Assembly: GCF_021271205.1 (NCBI RefSeq)
Contig: NZ_JAIWKS010000002.1
Coordinates: 372,001 to 436,000, forward strand
Reading direction: 5' to 3'
Origin: Pseudomonas uvaldensis
GTDB lineage: Bacteria > Pseudomonadota > Gammaproteobacteria > Pseudomonadales > Pseudomonadaceae
Length of the DNA: 64,000 bases
This document shows positions 17,699 through 26,247 of the stretch, piece by piece (position 1 is the stretch's first letter; every line of letters begins with the position of its first letter). The position numbers were made by a program, and so were the translations under genes. The notes below the pieces were generated by a model that made no database searches, was not told the DNA's origin, and was given only the letters and a program-made list of their open reading frames with translations.

Positions 17699-19495
17699 TC
17701 AGGCTTCCACCAACTCCAGCGGAATCTCCAATGTGAACAAGGCACCTTGCCCTGGTCCATCGCTATGGACAAGGAGACGGCCGTTCATTTCAACGGCTGC
17801 CAGCGCGCAACTGTGCAGACCGAACCCATGACCATCCTTGCGGGTGGTGAAGCCGTGGTTGAAAATGCGGGCCAGGTTTTCAGGCGCAATGCCTTCACCG
17901 CGATCCTTGACGCTCAGACATAGCGTGGTGTCATCGACGATTCGTATCCCCAGGGTTATCTCCCGTGGATGGTCGCTGACCTTGGACATGGCGAACTTGG
18001 CGTTGCTGATCAGGTTGATCAGGATCAGCAGCAAACGGTGTTTGTCGCCCATGATCGTCGGGGCGTCCTGGTAATCCTTGATGACGGCCACATGGTGCCG
18101 GCTCAGCGCTCCAGCGTTCATACGCAACGCGTCTTCGAACAGATCACCGATGTTAACCGGTTCGATCAGTCGCGCAGCTCCGGCATAGGTCTGCTGAGTG
18201 GTGACGATTTCCTTGATGTGATCGACGCTTTTGGTCAGTTGCGCCAGTTCCTCGATGAGCAGTGACTGCTCGGCGGCTATGGATTCGACCAACTCGTTGA
18301 AGTAGCGGGGCAGCAACTTGCCTTTTTCGTCGTGCGTCATGAATTGGCCAAGATCCTCGGCATGTTCATTCATCATCCTGACCGCTTTTCCCAGTCCCTG
18401 CGTCCTGCTGTTCTTAAGCTTGCGCGTCACCAGCTCCGCTGAAATATTCACGCTGTTGAGGACGTTCCCGACGTTGTGCAAGACATTCGTGGCGATCTCC
18501 GCCATGCCGGCCATTCGAGCAGCCTCCACCAGTTCACGTTCGGCTTCCATGAGCTCGCGGGTGCGCTCTGCCACGCGCTCCTCCAGCCGGTCGTTGGACA
18601 ATTGTAACTGATGGTTGATCTGGTTGATGACGGCGTAGCTGCGAACCAGTCGCACGGCGAGGTAGATCATCAGCAACGCCATCAGGCTGGCGCATACGGC
18701 AAGGTAAATATGATATTGCCGGTCCGTTGCGGCGGTCCTGCGTTGTGTCTCGTTCAATAGCTCATTGATGTTATCCAGTCCCTGGGCGACGGGAATGACA
18801 CTGATACGCTCGAGCAGATCGTTGACGATGGGCTGTTCCTGGAGGATGGTCCTGACATGCCGCGTAAGTGTGATGAATGGCGACTGCTGTGCGGCGGGCA
18901 ACTGATGGATGTAGTTGTCCAGTTCGGTTAGCTGCCCTTGTAATTCCCGGGCTTTGTCCGCCGAGACATAAAGCGCATATTCCAAGGTCGTCAGCGTTAG
19001 ATCGAGGACGATGTTGGCTGCAGCCAAGCGCTCCGAGGCGGCTGGGCTGTTCATTTCGCCCAGCAGGTTCTGAATCTCGTCTTCCGCGGTCGGCAGCGCG
19101 TCCAGGGCTGCGCGCAAGCTTGTGTTGTGCTGCTCGAACTCATCTACCAGCACGGTCTTGTTCTTCACCGCGTCGACATAACCCTGGCGCCTGGATGCCC
19201 AGAGCGTTGCCAGCGGACCGGTGCTGTTGAGTTGCTCCAACTGCTGCCATCTATGGTCCAGGTCAGGTGGGGGGCTCAACGACAGATCGTTGTTGACCCC
19301 GATTTTCTTTTTCAGGATCTTGACGTTCCAGTTGGCGTCGGATTGTTTGAGCTGCCGGACGAAATCACGGGACTCGAAGTAAGTCGTTGTGTCGTAGGTG
19401 TAGGACTTGATCAGGAAAAACATCAACGCCGAAAAAATCAGCAGCGCGACAGCCAGAAGGGCAGGCCACTTGTATTTCTGAATCAGTATCGTCAC
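17699..19495 (-). CDS. Orphan membrane sensor histidine kinase with all-helical periplasmic domain
   Basis: The 598-residue kinase has TM1 at about 9-30, a long helical periplasmic region to about 275 (resembling the DAHL ligand-binding domain, seen by pattern only), and TM2 (YLAVCASLMALLMIYLAVRL). A coiled coil follows, then a variant H-box with NVLHNVGNVLNSVNISAELV and an HATPase domain (NLISNAKFAMS, DRGEGI, GHGFGLHS). The GTG at 19495 with AGGAG upstream is preferred; a longer in-frame extension to 19672 is proline-rich and unlikely. No response regulator is adjacent, so the partner is elsewhere. Confidence 0.86.
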   Translation of the reverse strand: MTILIQKYKWPALLAVALLIFSALMFFLIKSYTYDTTTYFESRDFVRQLKQSDANWNVKILKKKIGVNNDLSLSPPPDLDHRWQQLEQLNSTGPLATLWASRRQGYVDAVKNKTVLVDEFEQHNTSLRAALDALPTAEDEIQNLLGEMNSPAASERLAAANIVLDLTLTTLEYALYVSADKARELQGQLTELDNYIHQLPAAQQSPFITLTRHVRTILQEQPIVNDLLERISVIPVAQGLDNINELLNETQRRTAATDRQYHIYLAVCASLMALLMIYLAVRLVRSYAVINQINHQLQLSNDRLEERVAERTRELMEAERELVEAARMAGMAEIATNVLHNVGNVLNSVNISAELVTRKLKNSRTQGLGKAVRMMNEHAEDLGQFMTHDEKGKLLPRYFNELVESIAAEQSLLIEELAQLTKSVDHIKEIVTTQQTYAGAARLIEPVNIGDLFEDALRMNAGALSRHHVAVIKDYQDAPTIMGDKHRLLLILINLISNAKFAMSKVSDHPREITLGIRIVDDTTLCLSVKDRGEGIAPENLARIFNHGFTTRKDGHGFGLHSCALAAVEMNGRLLVHSDGPGQGALFTLEIPLELVEA

Positions 19496-19766
19496 AGGGG
19501 GCTCCTGTTCAGGGCTGTGGTCGGAAAAGGCGGCAGGTACCTGGGGCGGGCAGGTTCTCGGGGGGCTTGATGCGATGGGATGAGGCGGTATAGATGGGGT
19601 AATTGTCGCGTTGGTCGGTCTTGGCCTGGGTACACGTTGAGCTCCCTGCTGACGCTGGATTCGGATCGTCACTCAAGCCAGTGTAGCGCTAACGAAGCGG
19701 ACGGCCGTGTTGGCCGGGAGCAGGTCGAAACGAGGGGCGCGGCCAGGGCAGGCCGCGCCGCCGGGG

Positions 19767-20633
19767 TCATCGGTTGTCGGCCCGGGTGTCGATGAAGGGC
19801 AGGGCACCGCTGGGCAGGACGGTGGTCGGCAGCACCCCATTCCAGCGTTCGGCCTTGGTCAGCTCCACCAGGTTCTGGTTGCTGGCCAGAGCCTGGGCCC
19901 GGGCCTTGATCGCTTCGGCTTCGGCCTTGCCGCGAAGCTCGGTAGCCAGGGCGTCGGCCTTGGCCTGGGCAACTTGCGAATCGGCTTCCGCCTGGGCCTG
20001 GGTGACGCGGATCTGGGCCTGGACCTGTTCGGTGGCGAGTTGTTGCTCGCGGGTCTTGACCTGGACTTCAGCCGCCATGCGCGCTTCGATGGCCTTTTCG
20101 TAGGCGTCGCTGAAGTCGATGTTTTCCACCTGTACGCTGTCGATGATCACGGGCCCGGTAATGGTCGATTTGATGGCGGTGGAAATGTCATTGACGAGCT
20201 GGACGCGGTTCTGCACGGCGGCGACGGCGTTGAACTTGCCGAAGACGTTTTCCACCTGCGTAGGCACCTGCCGGCTGATCATCCGGTCCCGGATGCCTTC
20301 GAGATCCTTGAATTGGGTGTAGACCTTCGCGACATCGGAAGGCGCGATATGCCAGGACACCGAGACCTTGAGCTCGGCGGATTGCTGATCCTTGCTATAG
20401 GCCTGGAGGTCGTCATAGGAGGTGACCTGGCTCTGGATGCTGATCAGACGGACGGATTCGATCATGGGCATCTTGAACGACAGTCCGGGTTCCACCACCC
20501 CGACCAGCGCACCGTTGCGCAGCAATACACCGCGCTCGGTTTCGTCGACCGTGTACCAACTACCGAAGACTACGAATAACAGGATGAAACCCATGATGGC
20601 CGCAACGAGGGAGCTGATGGTCTTGCTGGTCAC
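19767..20633 (-). CDS. SPFH/prohibitin-family membrane protein
   Basis: This 288-residue protein has one N-terminal membrane helix (SLVAAIMGFILLFVVFGSW) and then an SPFH/Band 7 domain with VDETERGVLLRNGALVGVVE. A long Ala/Glu/Gln-rich coiled coil from about residue 185 to 260 drives oligomerisation. It resembles HflC/prohibitin proteins that form large membrane rings around proteases. The GTG at 20633 has AGGAA seven bases upstream; a GTG 19 codons earlier abuts the tRNA-Ser terminator and has no ribosome site. Confidence 0.88.
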   Translation of the reverse strand: MTSKTISSLVAAIMGFILLFVVFGSWYTVDETERGVLLRNGALVGVVEPGLSFKMPMIESVRLISIQSQVTSYDDLQAYSKDQQSAELKVSVSWHIAPSDVAKVYTQFKDLEGIRDRMISRQVPTQVENVFGKFNAVAAVQNRVQLVNDISTAIKSTITGPVIIDSVQVENIDFSDAYEKAIEARMAAEVQVKTREQQLATEQVQAQIRVTQAQAEADSQVAQAKADALATELRGKAEAEAIKARAQALASNQNLVELTKAERWNGVLPTTVLPSGALPFIDTRADNR

Positions 20634-20691
20634 TTTTTCTTTCCTTGTAGGGTTGCCGAAGACTGCGATCTTTTTCCGAGCGTCAGACACG

Positions 20692-20715
20692 AAAAAGCCC
20701 TGAATAATCAGGGCT
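20692..20715 (-). terminator. Rho-independent terminator after tRNA-Ser
   Basis: On the minus strand AGCCCTGA-ttat-TCAGGGCT is followed by TTTTT, 15 bases beyond the tRNA-Ser CCA end. Confidence 0.9.
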
Positions 20716-20729
20716 CTAACGTATGAATA

Positions 20730-20817
20730 TGGCGGAGGCGATGGGATTCGAACTCATGGACCTGTTACAGTCGACGGTTTTCAAGACCGTTGCCTTAAAC
20801 CACTCGGCCACACCTCC
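20730..20817 (-). tRNA. tRNA-Ser (TGA)
   Basis: This is an 88-base class II tRNA with encoded CCA. The acceptor GGAGGTG pairs with CGCCTCC (one T-G wobble), the anticodon loop CTTGAAA gives TGA, a long variable arm is present, and the T loop is GAGTTCGAATCC. Confidence 0.97.
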
Positions 20818-20836
20818 GTATTGCATTGCGGGCGCC

Positions 20837-20864
20837 ATAATACCCGAATGAAACACACTGTCAA
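20837..20864 (-). promoter_or_regulatory. Sigma-70 promoter of tRNA-Ser
   Basis: On the minus strand TTGACA (20864-20859) and TATTAT (20842-20837) are separated by 16 bases and lie 20 bases before the tRNA 5' end. Confidence 0.8.
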
Positions 20865-20941
20865 ACTCTCTACGTAGCTTGTTACAGAGCGTCTGTTATG
20901 ATCCTTGCCACTGAATGTTTCAAAACCGGAGGAGTGTCGCC

Positions 20942-21613
20942 ATGCGCGAACAGGATTACGCAGTGAACAACAGCGTGCAGGCCGAGCAGCTAGAGGTTAG
21001 CCGTGTCCTGCGCAACACTTATGGCCTGCTGGCACTGACGCTGGCTTTCAGCGGTGTGATGGCCTATGTCGCCCAACAGATGCGTGTCGGCTACCCGAAC
21101 ATCTTCGTGGTGCTGATCGGCTTCTACGGCCTTTTCTTCCTGACCAACAAGCTCCGTGATTCGGGTTGGGGCCTGGTGTCGGCGTTTGCGCTGACCGGTT
21201 TCATGGGCTTTCTGCTTGGCCCGATCCTCAACCGCTACCTGCAGATGCAGGGTGGGGCCGAGCTGGTCAGCGCGGCGTTTGCCATGACCGCACTGGTGTT
21301 CGGTGGGCTGTCGGCCTACGTGCTGGTTTCCCGCAAGGACATGAGTTTCCTGAGCGGTTTCATCACCGCTGGCTTCTTTGTATTGCTGGGCGCGATGCTG
21401 GCCAGCTTCTTCTTCCAGATCAGCGGCCTGCAGCTGGCGATCAGCGCCGGTTTCGTCCTGTTCTCGTCGGTCTGCATCCTGTACCAGACCAGTGCCATCA
21501 TCCACGGCGGCGAGCGCAACTACATCATGGCCACCGTCAGCCTGTATGTATCGATCTACAACCTGTTCGTCAGCCTGCTGCAGTTGTTTGGTCTGATGGG
21601 CCGCGACGACTGA
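20942..21613 (+). CDS. Bax inhibitor-1/YccA family membrane protein
   Basis: This 223-residue protein has seven hydrophobic segments, an N-terminal cytoplasmic stretch ending VLRNTYGLLALTLAFSG, and the family-typical C-terminus with LYQTSAIIHGGERNYIMATV and VSIYNLFVSLLQLFGLMG. YccA-like proteins interact with the FtsH protease in E. coli and may conduct ions. The start ATG follows CCGGAGGAG. A TATGAT at 20897-20902 may be the -10 element. It ends in a strong terminator. Confidence 0.93.
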   Translation: MREQDYAVNNSVQAEQLEVSRVLRNTYGLLALTLAFSGVMAYVAQQMRVGYPNIFVVLIGFYGLFFLTNKLRDSGWGLVSAFALTGFMGFLLGPILNRYLQMQGGAELVSAAFAMTALVFGGLSAYVLVSRKDMSFLSGFITAGFFVLLGAMLASFFFQISGLQLAISAGFVLFSSVCILYQTSAIIHGGERNYIMATVSLYVSIYNLFVSLLQLFGLMGRDD

Positions 21614-21630
21614 TCGCTCTGTCACATTGG

Positions 21631-21658
21631 AAGCCCGCCTTTCGGCGGGCTTTTTTTT
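21631..21658 (+). terminator. Rho-independent terminator after the YccA-family gene
   Basis: AAGCCCGCC-ttt-CGGCGGGCTT is followed by eight T residues, 18 bases after the stop codon. The minus-strand Lrp gene ends 24 bases beyond. Confidence 0.93.
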
Positions 21659-21681
21659 GCCCACGGAACCTGCGATTGCGC

Positions 21682-22119
21682 TCAGTTCATCGGTGGCAAG
21701 CGTCGCTTGACCGGTGTCTTCTTGACGATGGCAGTGTTGGTTTCGGCCAGCACATTGAGCTTATCCAGGAGGGTATCGAGTTGCTCCATGGAACGGACGT
21801 GGAGCCGGGCGATGAAGCAATCATCGCCGGTCACCTTGTCGCACTCGGTGAGTTCAGCGATGGCCTGGATTTGCCGTTCCACCTCCTGCAACTGCCCCGG
21901 CAGCGGGCGTATGCGCACAATCGCCTGGAGCTGGTAGCCGAAGCTTTTCGGGTCAACCTCAACGGTGTATCCCCTGAGTACACCACGCTCTTCGAGTCGG
22001 CGAAGGCGCTCGGCGACGCTGGGGGAAGACAGGCCGCTCAGGTTCGCCAGGGCCTTGAGGGAGAGGCGGGAGTCTTCCATCAAGGCAGCGATTAGGATCT
22101 GGTCGATGTCGTCGGTCAT
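21682..22119 (-). CDS. Lrp/AsnC-family transcriptional regulator
   Basis: This 145-residue protein has an N-terminal winged helix-turn-helix (DIDQILIAALMEDSRLSLKA, then LSSPSVAERLRRLEERGVL) and a C-terminal RAM ligand-binding domain (AIVRIRPLPGQL, VTGDDCFIARLHVRS). Lrp-family proteins respond to amino acids. The ATG at 22119 has CGGAG upstream; a longer in-frame frame to 22191 is less likely. It is divergent from an EamA exporter gene 134 bases away, a typical arrangement in which the regulator controls an amino-acid exporter. Confidence 0.92.
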   Translation of the reverse strand: MTDDIDQILIAALMEDSRLSLKALANLSGLSSPSVAERLRRLEERGVLRGYTVEVDPKSFGYQLQAIVRIRPLPGQLQEVERQIQAIAELTECDKVTGDDCFIARLHVRSMEQLDTLLDKLNVLAETNTAIVKKTPVKRRLPPMN

Positions 22120-22253
22120 ACAGGCTCCGTTAGGCGAATGCTTGTTCCTGCCTTGAAAAAAAAGGTCAAAAGGCAGTTTAGCCTTTTTCACGCTATGGAG
22201 AAGCCTGCGGATGGCCCGGCATACTGTGCCTCACTTGCTGAAGGAGCCTGAAG

Positions 22254-23177
22254 ATGGACAAGACCTTACGTCGCGGTTCGCTGGAAATGACCGCCGCCAT
22301 GTTGATTTCCGGAACCATCGGCTGGTTCGTGCTGGTTTCCGGCCTGCCGGTGCTGGATGTGGTGTTCTGGCGTTGCGTGTTCGGCGCCGCAACCTTGTTG
22401 ATGATTTGCGCCGGTTTTGGATTCCTGCGTCGGGACATCCTGAGCCGCACGGCTTTCCTGCTGGCGGTGCTCAGCGGCGTGGCAATCGTTGGCAACTGGG
22501 TGCTGTTGTTCGCGTCCTATTCCCGCGCTTCGATTGCCATCGGCACGGCGGTGTATAACGTACAACCGTTCATGCTGGTGGGCCTGGCCGCCCTGTTTTT
22601 GGGAGAAAAGATTACTGCGCAAAAGCTGTTCTGGCTGGCAGTGTCGTTTCTTGGAATGCTGGCAATCGTCAGCGCCCATGGTGAGCAAGGGCAGGGCGGT
22701 GACGATTATCTGGCAGGTATCGCCCTGGCGCTCGGTGCGGCGTTGCTGTATGCCATCGCCGCGCTGATCATCAAGCGCCTGAGCGGTACGCCACCGCATC
22801 TGATCGCGCTGATACAGGTCAGTACCGGTGTATTGCTGCTGGCACCCTGGGCTAACTTCTCGGCCATGCCGCAACAGCTCGAGGCTTGGGCCAGCCTGGT
22901 GACACTTGGCATGGTTCACACCGGTGTGATGTATGTGTTGTTGTACAGCGCGATCCAGCGACTGCCGACCGCCATCACCGGCGCGCTGTCTTTCATTTAT
23001 CCCATTGCGGCGATCTTCGTGGATTGGTTCGCCTTCGGCCATCGCCTTGAACCTTTGCAATGGCTGGGTGTGGCAGCGATCCTGCTGGCGGCTGCCGGCA
23101 TGCAGCAGGGCTGGGGCTTCAAGACTCGCCGCCCGGCCCTGCAGTCACGCACCGTTGGCGTGGATCAGAAGATGTAG
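22254..23177 (+). CDS. EamA/DMT-family exporter
   Basis: This 307-residue protein has ten membrane segments in two EamA repeats: the first ends with VYNVQPFMLVGLAALFLGEK, the second with ALSFIYPIAAIFVDWFAFGH. Such proteins typically export amino acids or other metabolites. AAGGAGCCTGAAG precedes the ATG. Divergent to an Lrp-type regulator. The 3' end overlaps the convergent aldehyde dehydrogenase by 13 bases. Confidence 0.92.
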   Translation: MDKTLRRGSLEMTAAMLISGTIGWFVLVSGLPVLDVVFWRCVFGAATLLMICAGFGFLRRDILSRTAFLLAVLSGVAIVGNWVLLFASYSRASIAIGTAVYNVQPFMLVGLAALFLGEKITAQKLFWLAVSFLGMLAIVSAHGEQGQGGDDYLAGIALALGAALLYAIAALIIKRLSGTPPHLIALIQVSTGVLLLAPWANFSAMPQQLEAWASLVTLGMVHTGVMYVLLYSAIQRLPTAITGALSFIYPIAAIFVDWFAFGHRLEPLQWLGVAAILLAAAGMQQGWGFKTRRPALQSRTVGVDQKM

Positions 23178-24790
23178 TCGGTGGTGAGGAAGTTCGAATC
23201 CCGCTCCCGAATGATGTCGCTGATCAGCGCCTTGTTGCTCTCCTGGAATTTGGTCGCCACCAGGGTACGGATCGAGAAGGTGCGCAGCGCGTCGTGAACG
23301 GACAGCGTGCCTTCGGCCGAGTTTTTCCGACCGTTGAACGGGAAGGTGTCCGGGCCACGCTGACACTGGGCGTTGATGTTGATGCGCCCGACCTGATTGG
23401 CGAAGGTGTCCACCAGCCTGCCGACTTGGGCTGGGTTGGTGCCGAAGATGCTCAGTTGCTGGCCGAAGTCGGACTCAAGCACATAGTCGACCACGGTATC
23501 GAGGTCGCGGTACGGCACGATGGGGACGACCGGGCCGAATTGCTCCTCGTGGTAGACCCGCATCGCGGTATTCACCGGGTAGAGCACCGCCGGGTAGAAG
23601 AATGAGCTGCGGGACTCGCCGCCGTGGGGGTTCATTACGGCGGCGCCTTTGGCCACGGCGTCAGCCACGAGCGAGTGCAGGTAATCGACCTTGCCTGTCT
23701 CCGGCAGCGGCGTCAACGCCACACCCTCTTCCCACGGCATGCCCGGTTTCAAGGCGGCGAGCCTGGCGTTGAATTTTTCGATGAAAGCCGGTGCGATGTC
23801 TTCGTGGACGAACAGGATCTTCAATGCAGTGCAGCGCTGGCCGTTGAACGACAGCGAGCCGGTCAGCGCCTCGCTGACAGCGTTGTCCAGGTCGACTTCC
23901 GGTAGGACCAGACCGGGGTTCTTCGCATCCAGGCCCAGCGCGGCACGCAAACGGTGCGGACGCGGGTGCAGTTTTTTCAGGTCGCTGGCCGCCTTGTTGG
24001 TCCCGATGAAAGCAAAGATGTCGATCTTGCCGCTGGCCATCAATGCACTGACGGTTTCCCGGCCGCTGCCGTAGATCACGTTGATCACCCCCGCCGGGAA
24101 ACTGTCGCGGAAAGCTTCCAGCAGCGGGCGCACGAGCAATACACCGAGCTTGGCCGGCTTGAACACCACTGTGTTGCCCATGATCAGGGCAGGGATCAAC
24201 GTGGTGAAGGTCTCGTTCAGCGGGTAATTGTAGGGGCCCATGCACAACGCCACGCCCAGGGGGACGCGGCGGATCTGGCCGAGGGTGTCCTGTTCCAGTT
24301 CGAAGCGGCTGGAGCGACGGTCCAGTTCCTTGAGGGCGTTTATGGTGTCGACGATGTAGTCACAGGTGCGATCGAATTCCTTCTGGGAGTCCTTGAGGTT
24401 TTTGCCGATCTCCCACATCAACAACTTCACCACTGTTTCGCGTTGTTCGCGCATGCGTGCCAGGAAACTTTCCACGTGACGGATTCGTTCGGCAACGCGC
24501 ATTGTCGGCCACTGTCCCTGGCCACGATCATAAGCGCGGACAGCCGCGTCCAGAGCCGTGAGAGCGGTTTCGGCATCCAGCAGCGGAGTGCTGCCGAGTA
24601 TCACCTGCTCGTCACCTTGTTCGCCGGCCAGATACACGGGGCTGCGCACCACGGCCAGCGGCCCTTGCCAGGTTTTCAGGATGCCATCGACCAGGTATTC
24701 GCGTTGCTCGATCCGCCCTTCGAGGCGGTAGGCCTGGGGAATGTCTACGGCACCGGGAAACAGGTTGGCGAGAAGGTTGGCTGTGTCCAT
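23165..24790 (-). CDS. Aldehyde dehydrogenase, probably NADP-dependent glyceraldehyde-3-phosphate type
   Basis: This 541-residue ALDH-superfamily enzyme has the cofactor loop PYNYPLNETFTTLIPALIMG and a GSGRETVSALMASGKIDIFA region. The catalytic Cys is in SFNGQRCTALKILFVHED, and EEQFGPVVPIVPY and an NSAEGTLSVHDAL stretch are also present. The pattern and length fit non-phosphorylating, NADP-linked glyceraldehyde-3-phosphate dehydrogenase (GapN-like) annotated in pseudomonads, but the substrate is inferred. The ATG at 24790 follows CAGGGAGTAACGAC and is preferred to an in-frame start 14 codons earlier. Confidence 0.86.
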   Translation of the reverse strand: MDTANLLANLFPGAVDIPQAYRLEGRIEQREYLVDGILKTWQGPLAVVRSPVYLAGEQGDEQVILGSTPLLDAETALTALDAAVRAYDRGQGQWPTMRVAERIRHVESFLARMREQRETVVKLLMWEIGKNLKDSQKEFDRTCDYIVDTINALKELDRRSSRFELEQDTLGQIRRVPLGVALCMGPYNYPLNETFTTLIPALIMGNTVVFKPAKLGVLLVRPLLEAFRDSFPAGVINVIYGSGRETVSALMASGKIDIFAFIGTNKAASDLKKLHPRPHRLRAALGLDAKNPGLVLPEVDLDNAVSEALTGSLSFNGQRCTALKILFVHEDIAPAFIEKFNARLAALKPGMPWEEGVALTPLPETGKVDYLHSLVADAVAKGAAVMNPHGGESRSSFFYPAVLYPVNTAMRVYHEEQFGPVVPIVPYRDLDTVVDYVLESDFGQQLSIFGTNPAQVGRLVDTFANQVGRININAQCQRGPDTFPFNGRKNSAEGTLSVHDALRTFSIRTLVATKFQESNKALISDIIRERDSNFLTTDYIF

Positions 24791-24946
24791 GTCGTTACTC
24801 CCTGATTGAAATGAGCCATGGGCTGATGGCAATGATCAATACAGGGTTATACGCCTTATTGGAGGGAGTTTTTAAGGGGGCAAGATGCAATTGTGGCGCA
24901 GAGGGCTGGCGGCGCTGTTCGTCCCACCGGCCCTCGGCACGTCGTT

Positions 24947-25861
24947 TTACCAACGCATCCGCACACCCAGGCTGGTGATGACGCCATTGAGGTCGTTGTC
25001 ATCGACGTCGCTGCTGTAGTCGGCGCTGACATACAGGCTCACCACGGGGGTGACCCGGGCGACCAGGCCGAGGCCGACTTCGACGGTCGAGGATTTGCGG
25101 CTGCTGCTGATCTTGTCGACTTTATCCAGGGTCAAGGTGTCTGCGCTCTGGACGGTATGCCACAGGTTGGTCCGCACGTAGGGCTCCACGCCCAGGCCGT
25201 TGACTTGATAACGACCCTTGAGGCGCGCGCCGACGCGACCGCTCCAGGTGCTCAGCTCATTGCTGCTATTGTCTGCGGCGTGCACGGTGTCGAGGGTGAT
25301 GCGTCGATTGATCAGTTGCGCCTGGGGTTCGACCACCCAGTTCTCGCCGATGCCGATGGGAAAGCCGCCTTCGACCGACAACGTGACGGCGTCGCCTTCG
25401 GCCGCCTGTCGCAAGCCTTGTTCGTTGCGGCTGTAACCGCTGACCCGGCCGCCGCTGGCGCTCAGGTCGACGTGCCAGCCGGCGGGGCCGGTCAGGCTCC
25501 AATAGGCACCCAGGTTCGTCCCTTGCAGGTGCAAGGTGTCTTTGCCCTGTCTGGCCATGGCGGGTGTCACCCATGTACCTGTGGCATTGCCTATGATCGA
25601 GTGCTGTTCGCTGATCAGTCCCATGCGTTGGGTATGGCCGCTGTCGTTACGCAGAGTGAACAGCGGAGGGCTCTTGTGGGAGGCGGGATCGGTGTTGATG
25701 AGCGCGGCATTCGGGCTGCCGGGGCTTGTTCGGTCATACCAGGTTGGTGCTGATTGCTCGTCAGGCCAGGCCAGTACTTCCATGGATGAACACAGCAGCA
25801 GCGACGTCGATACGGTGTAGAAGGTGGTGGCGATCTCTTGTGGGCGGTGGGAGGTTTTCAT
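24947..25861 (-). CDS. Autotransporter beta-barrel protein without a passenger domain
   Basis: This 304-residue protein has a poor but possible signal (FYTVSTSLLLCSSMEVLAWP) and then only about 30 residues before a barrel-like region. The C-terminal 250 residues follow the autotransporter beta-domain pattern and end in MRW (aromatic terminus). RVGARLKGRYQVNGLGVEPY is almost the same as a stretch in the barrel of the neighbouring large autotransporter. No beta-solenoid passenger is present. It may be a duplicated and truncated barrel or a stand-alone outer-membrane protein. The ribosome site is weak, so the start is uncertain. Confidence 0.75.
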   Translation of the reverse strand: MKTSHRPQEIATTFYTVSTSLLLCSSMEVLAWPDEQSAPTWYDRTSPGSPNAALINTDPASHKSPPLFTLRNDSGHTQRMGLISEQHSIIGNATGTWVTPAMARQGKDTLHLQGTNLGAYWSLTGPAGWHVDLSASGGRVSGYSRNEQGLRQAAEGDAVTLSVEGGFPIGIGENWVVEPQAQLINRRITLDTVHAADNSSNELSTWSGRVGARLKGRYQVNGLGVEPYVRTNLWHTVQSADTLTLDKVDKISSSRKSSTVEVGLGLVARVTPVVSLYVSADYSSDVDDNDLNGVITSLGVRMRW

Positions 25862-25966
25862 GGGGGGTCTGCCTTGCAATTGCATGCATTTCTCGCCTGG
25901 CGTCTCTCCTACCCCGAATGAGGGGCGACCGAATGGAGTGAGGCAAGGCTCGGGCGTCCCGTCCTA

Positions 25967-26050
25967 GGCTCTGTACGAAAAGCCTTGTTACTCGTTCATG
26001 CTGCGTTGAAAACAGCCTGACCTTCGTCTCAAGATATTTCGTACAGAGCC
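25967..26050. mobile_element. MITE-like element, copy 1 (84 bp, internally deleted), TA-flanked
   Basis: The element begins GGCTCTGTACGAAAAG and ends with the inverted equivalent, TTTCGTACAGAGCC, and is flanked by TA on both sides (25965-25966 and 26051-26052). Compared with copy 3 it lacks the middle of the element, the junction falling between short GCC direct repeats. The 360-base gap around it (25862-26247) contains no other recognisable feature. Confidence 0.8.
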
Positions 26051-26247
26051 TAGCGGGTTCCAGAGGCCTGCCCCTGACTGTGTTTCCGGGGGTAGTACGG
26101 TGTAGTCAAGAAGACCTAAGCCGTCGCGTCAAGAAACTGAACGACGAGTGGCAATATGAAATCAAGCTTTGTAACTAGCTGATTTACATCGTGATAACAG
26201 ACATTAGTCAGGCGTCAAAAAATTACCGTGCGAACGCATTCTTCTCC

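Noticed and set aside
19496..19672. N-terminal extension of the orphan kinase
   Set aside because: It is Pro/Arg-rich, precedes a good GTG start with AGGAG, and would put an odd segment before TM1.
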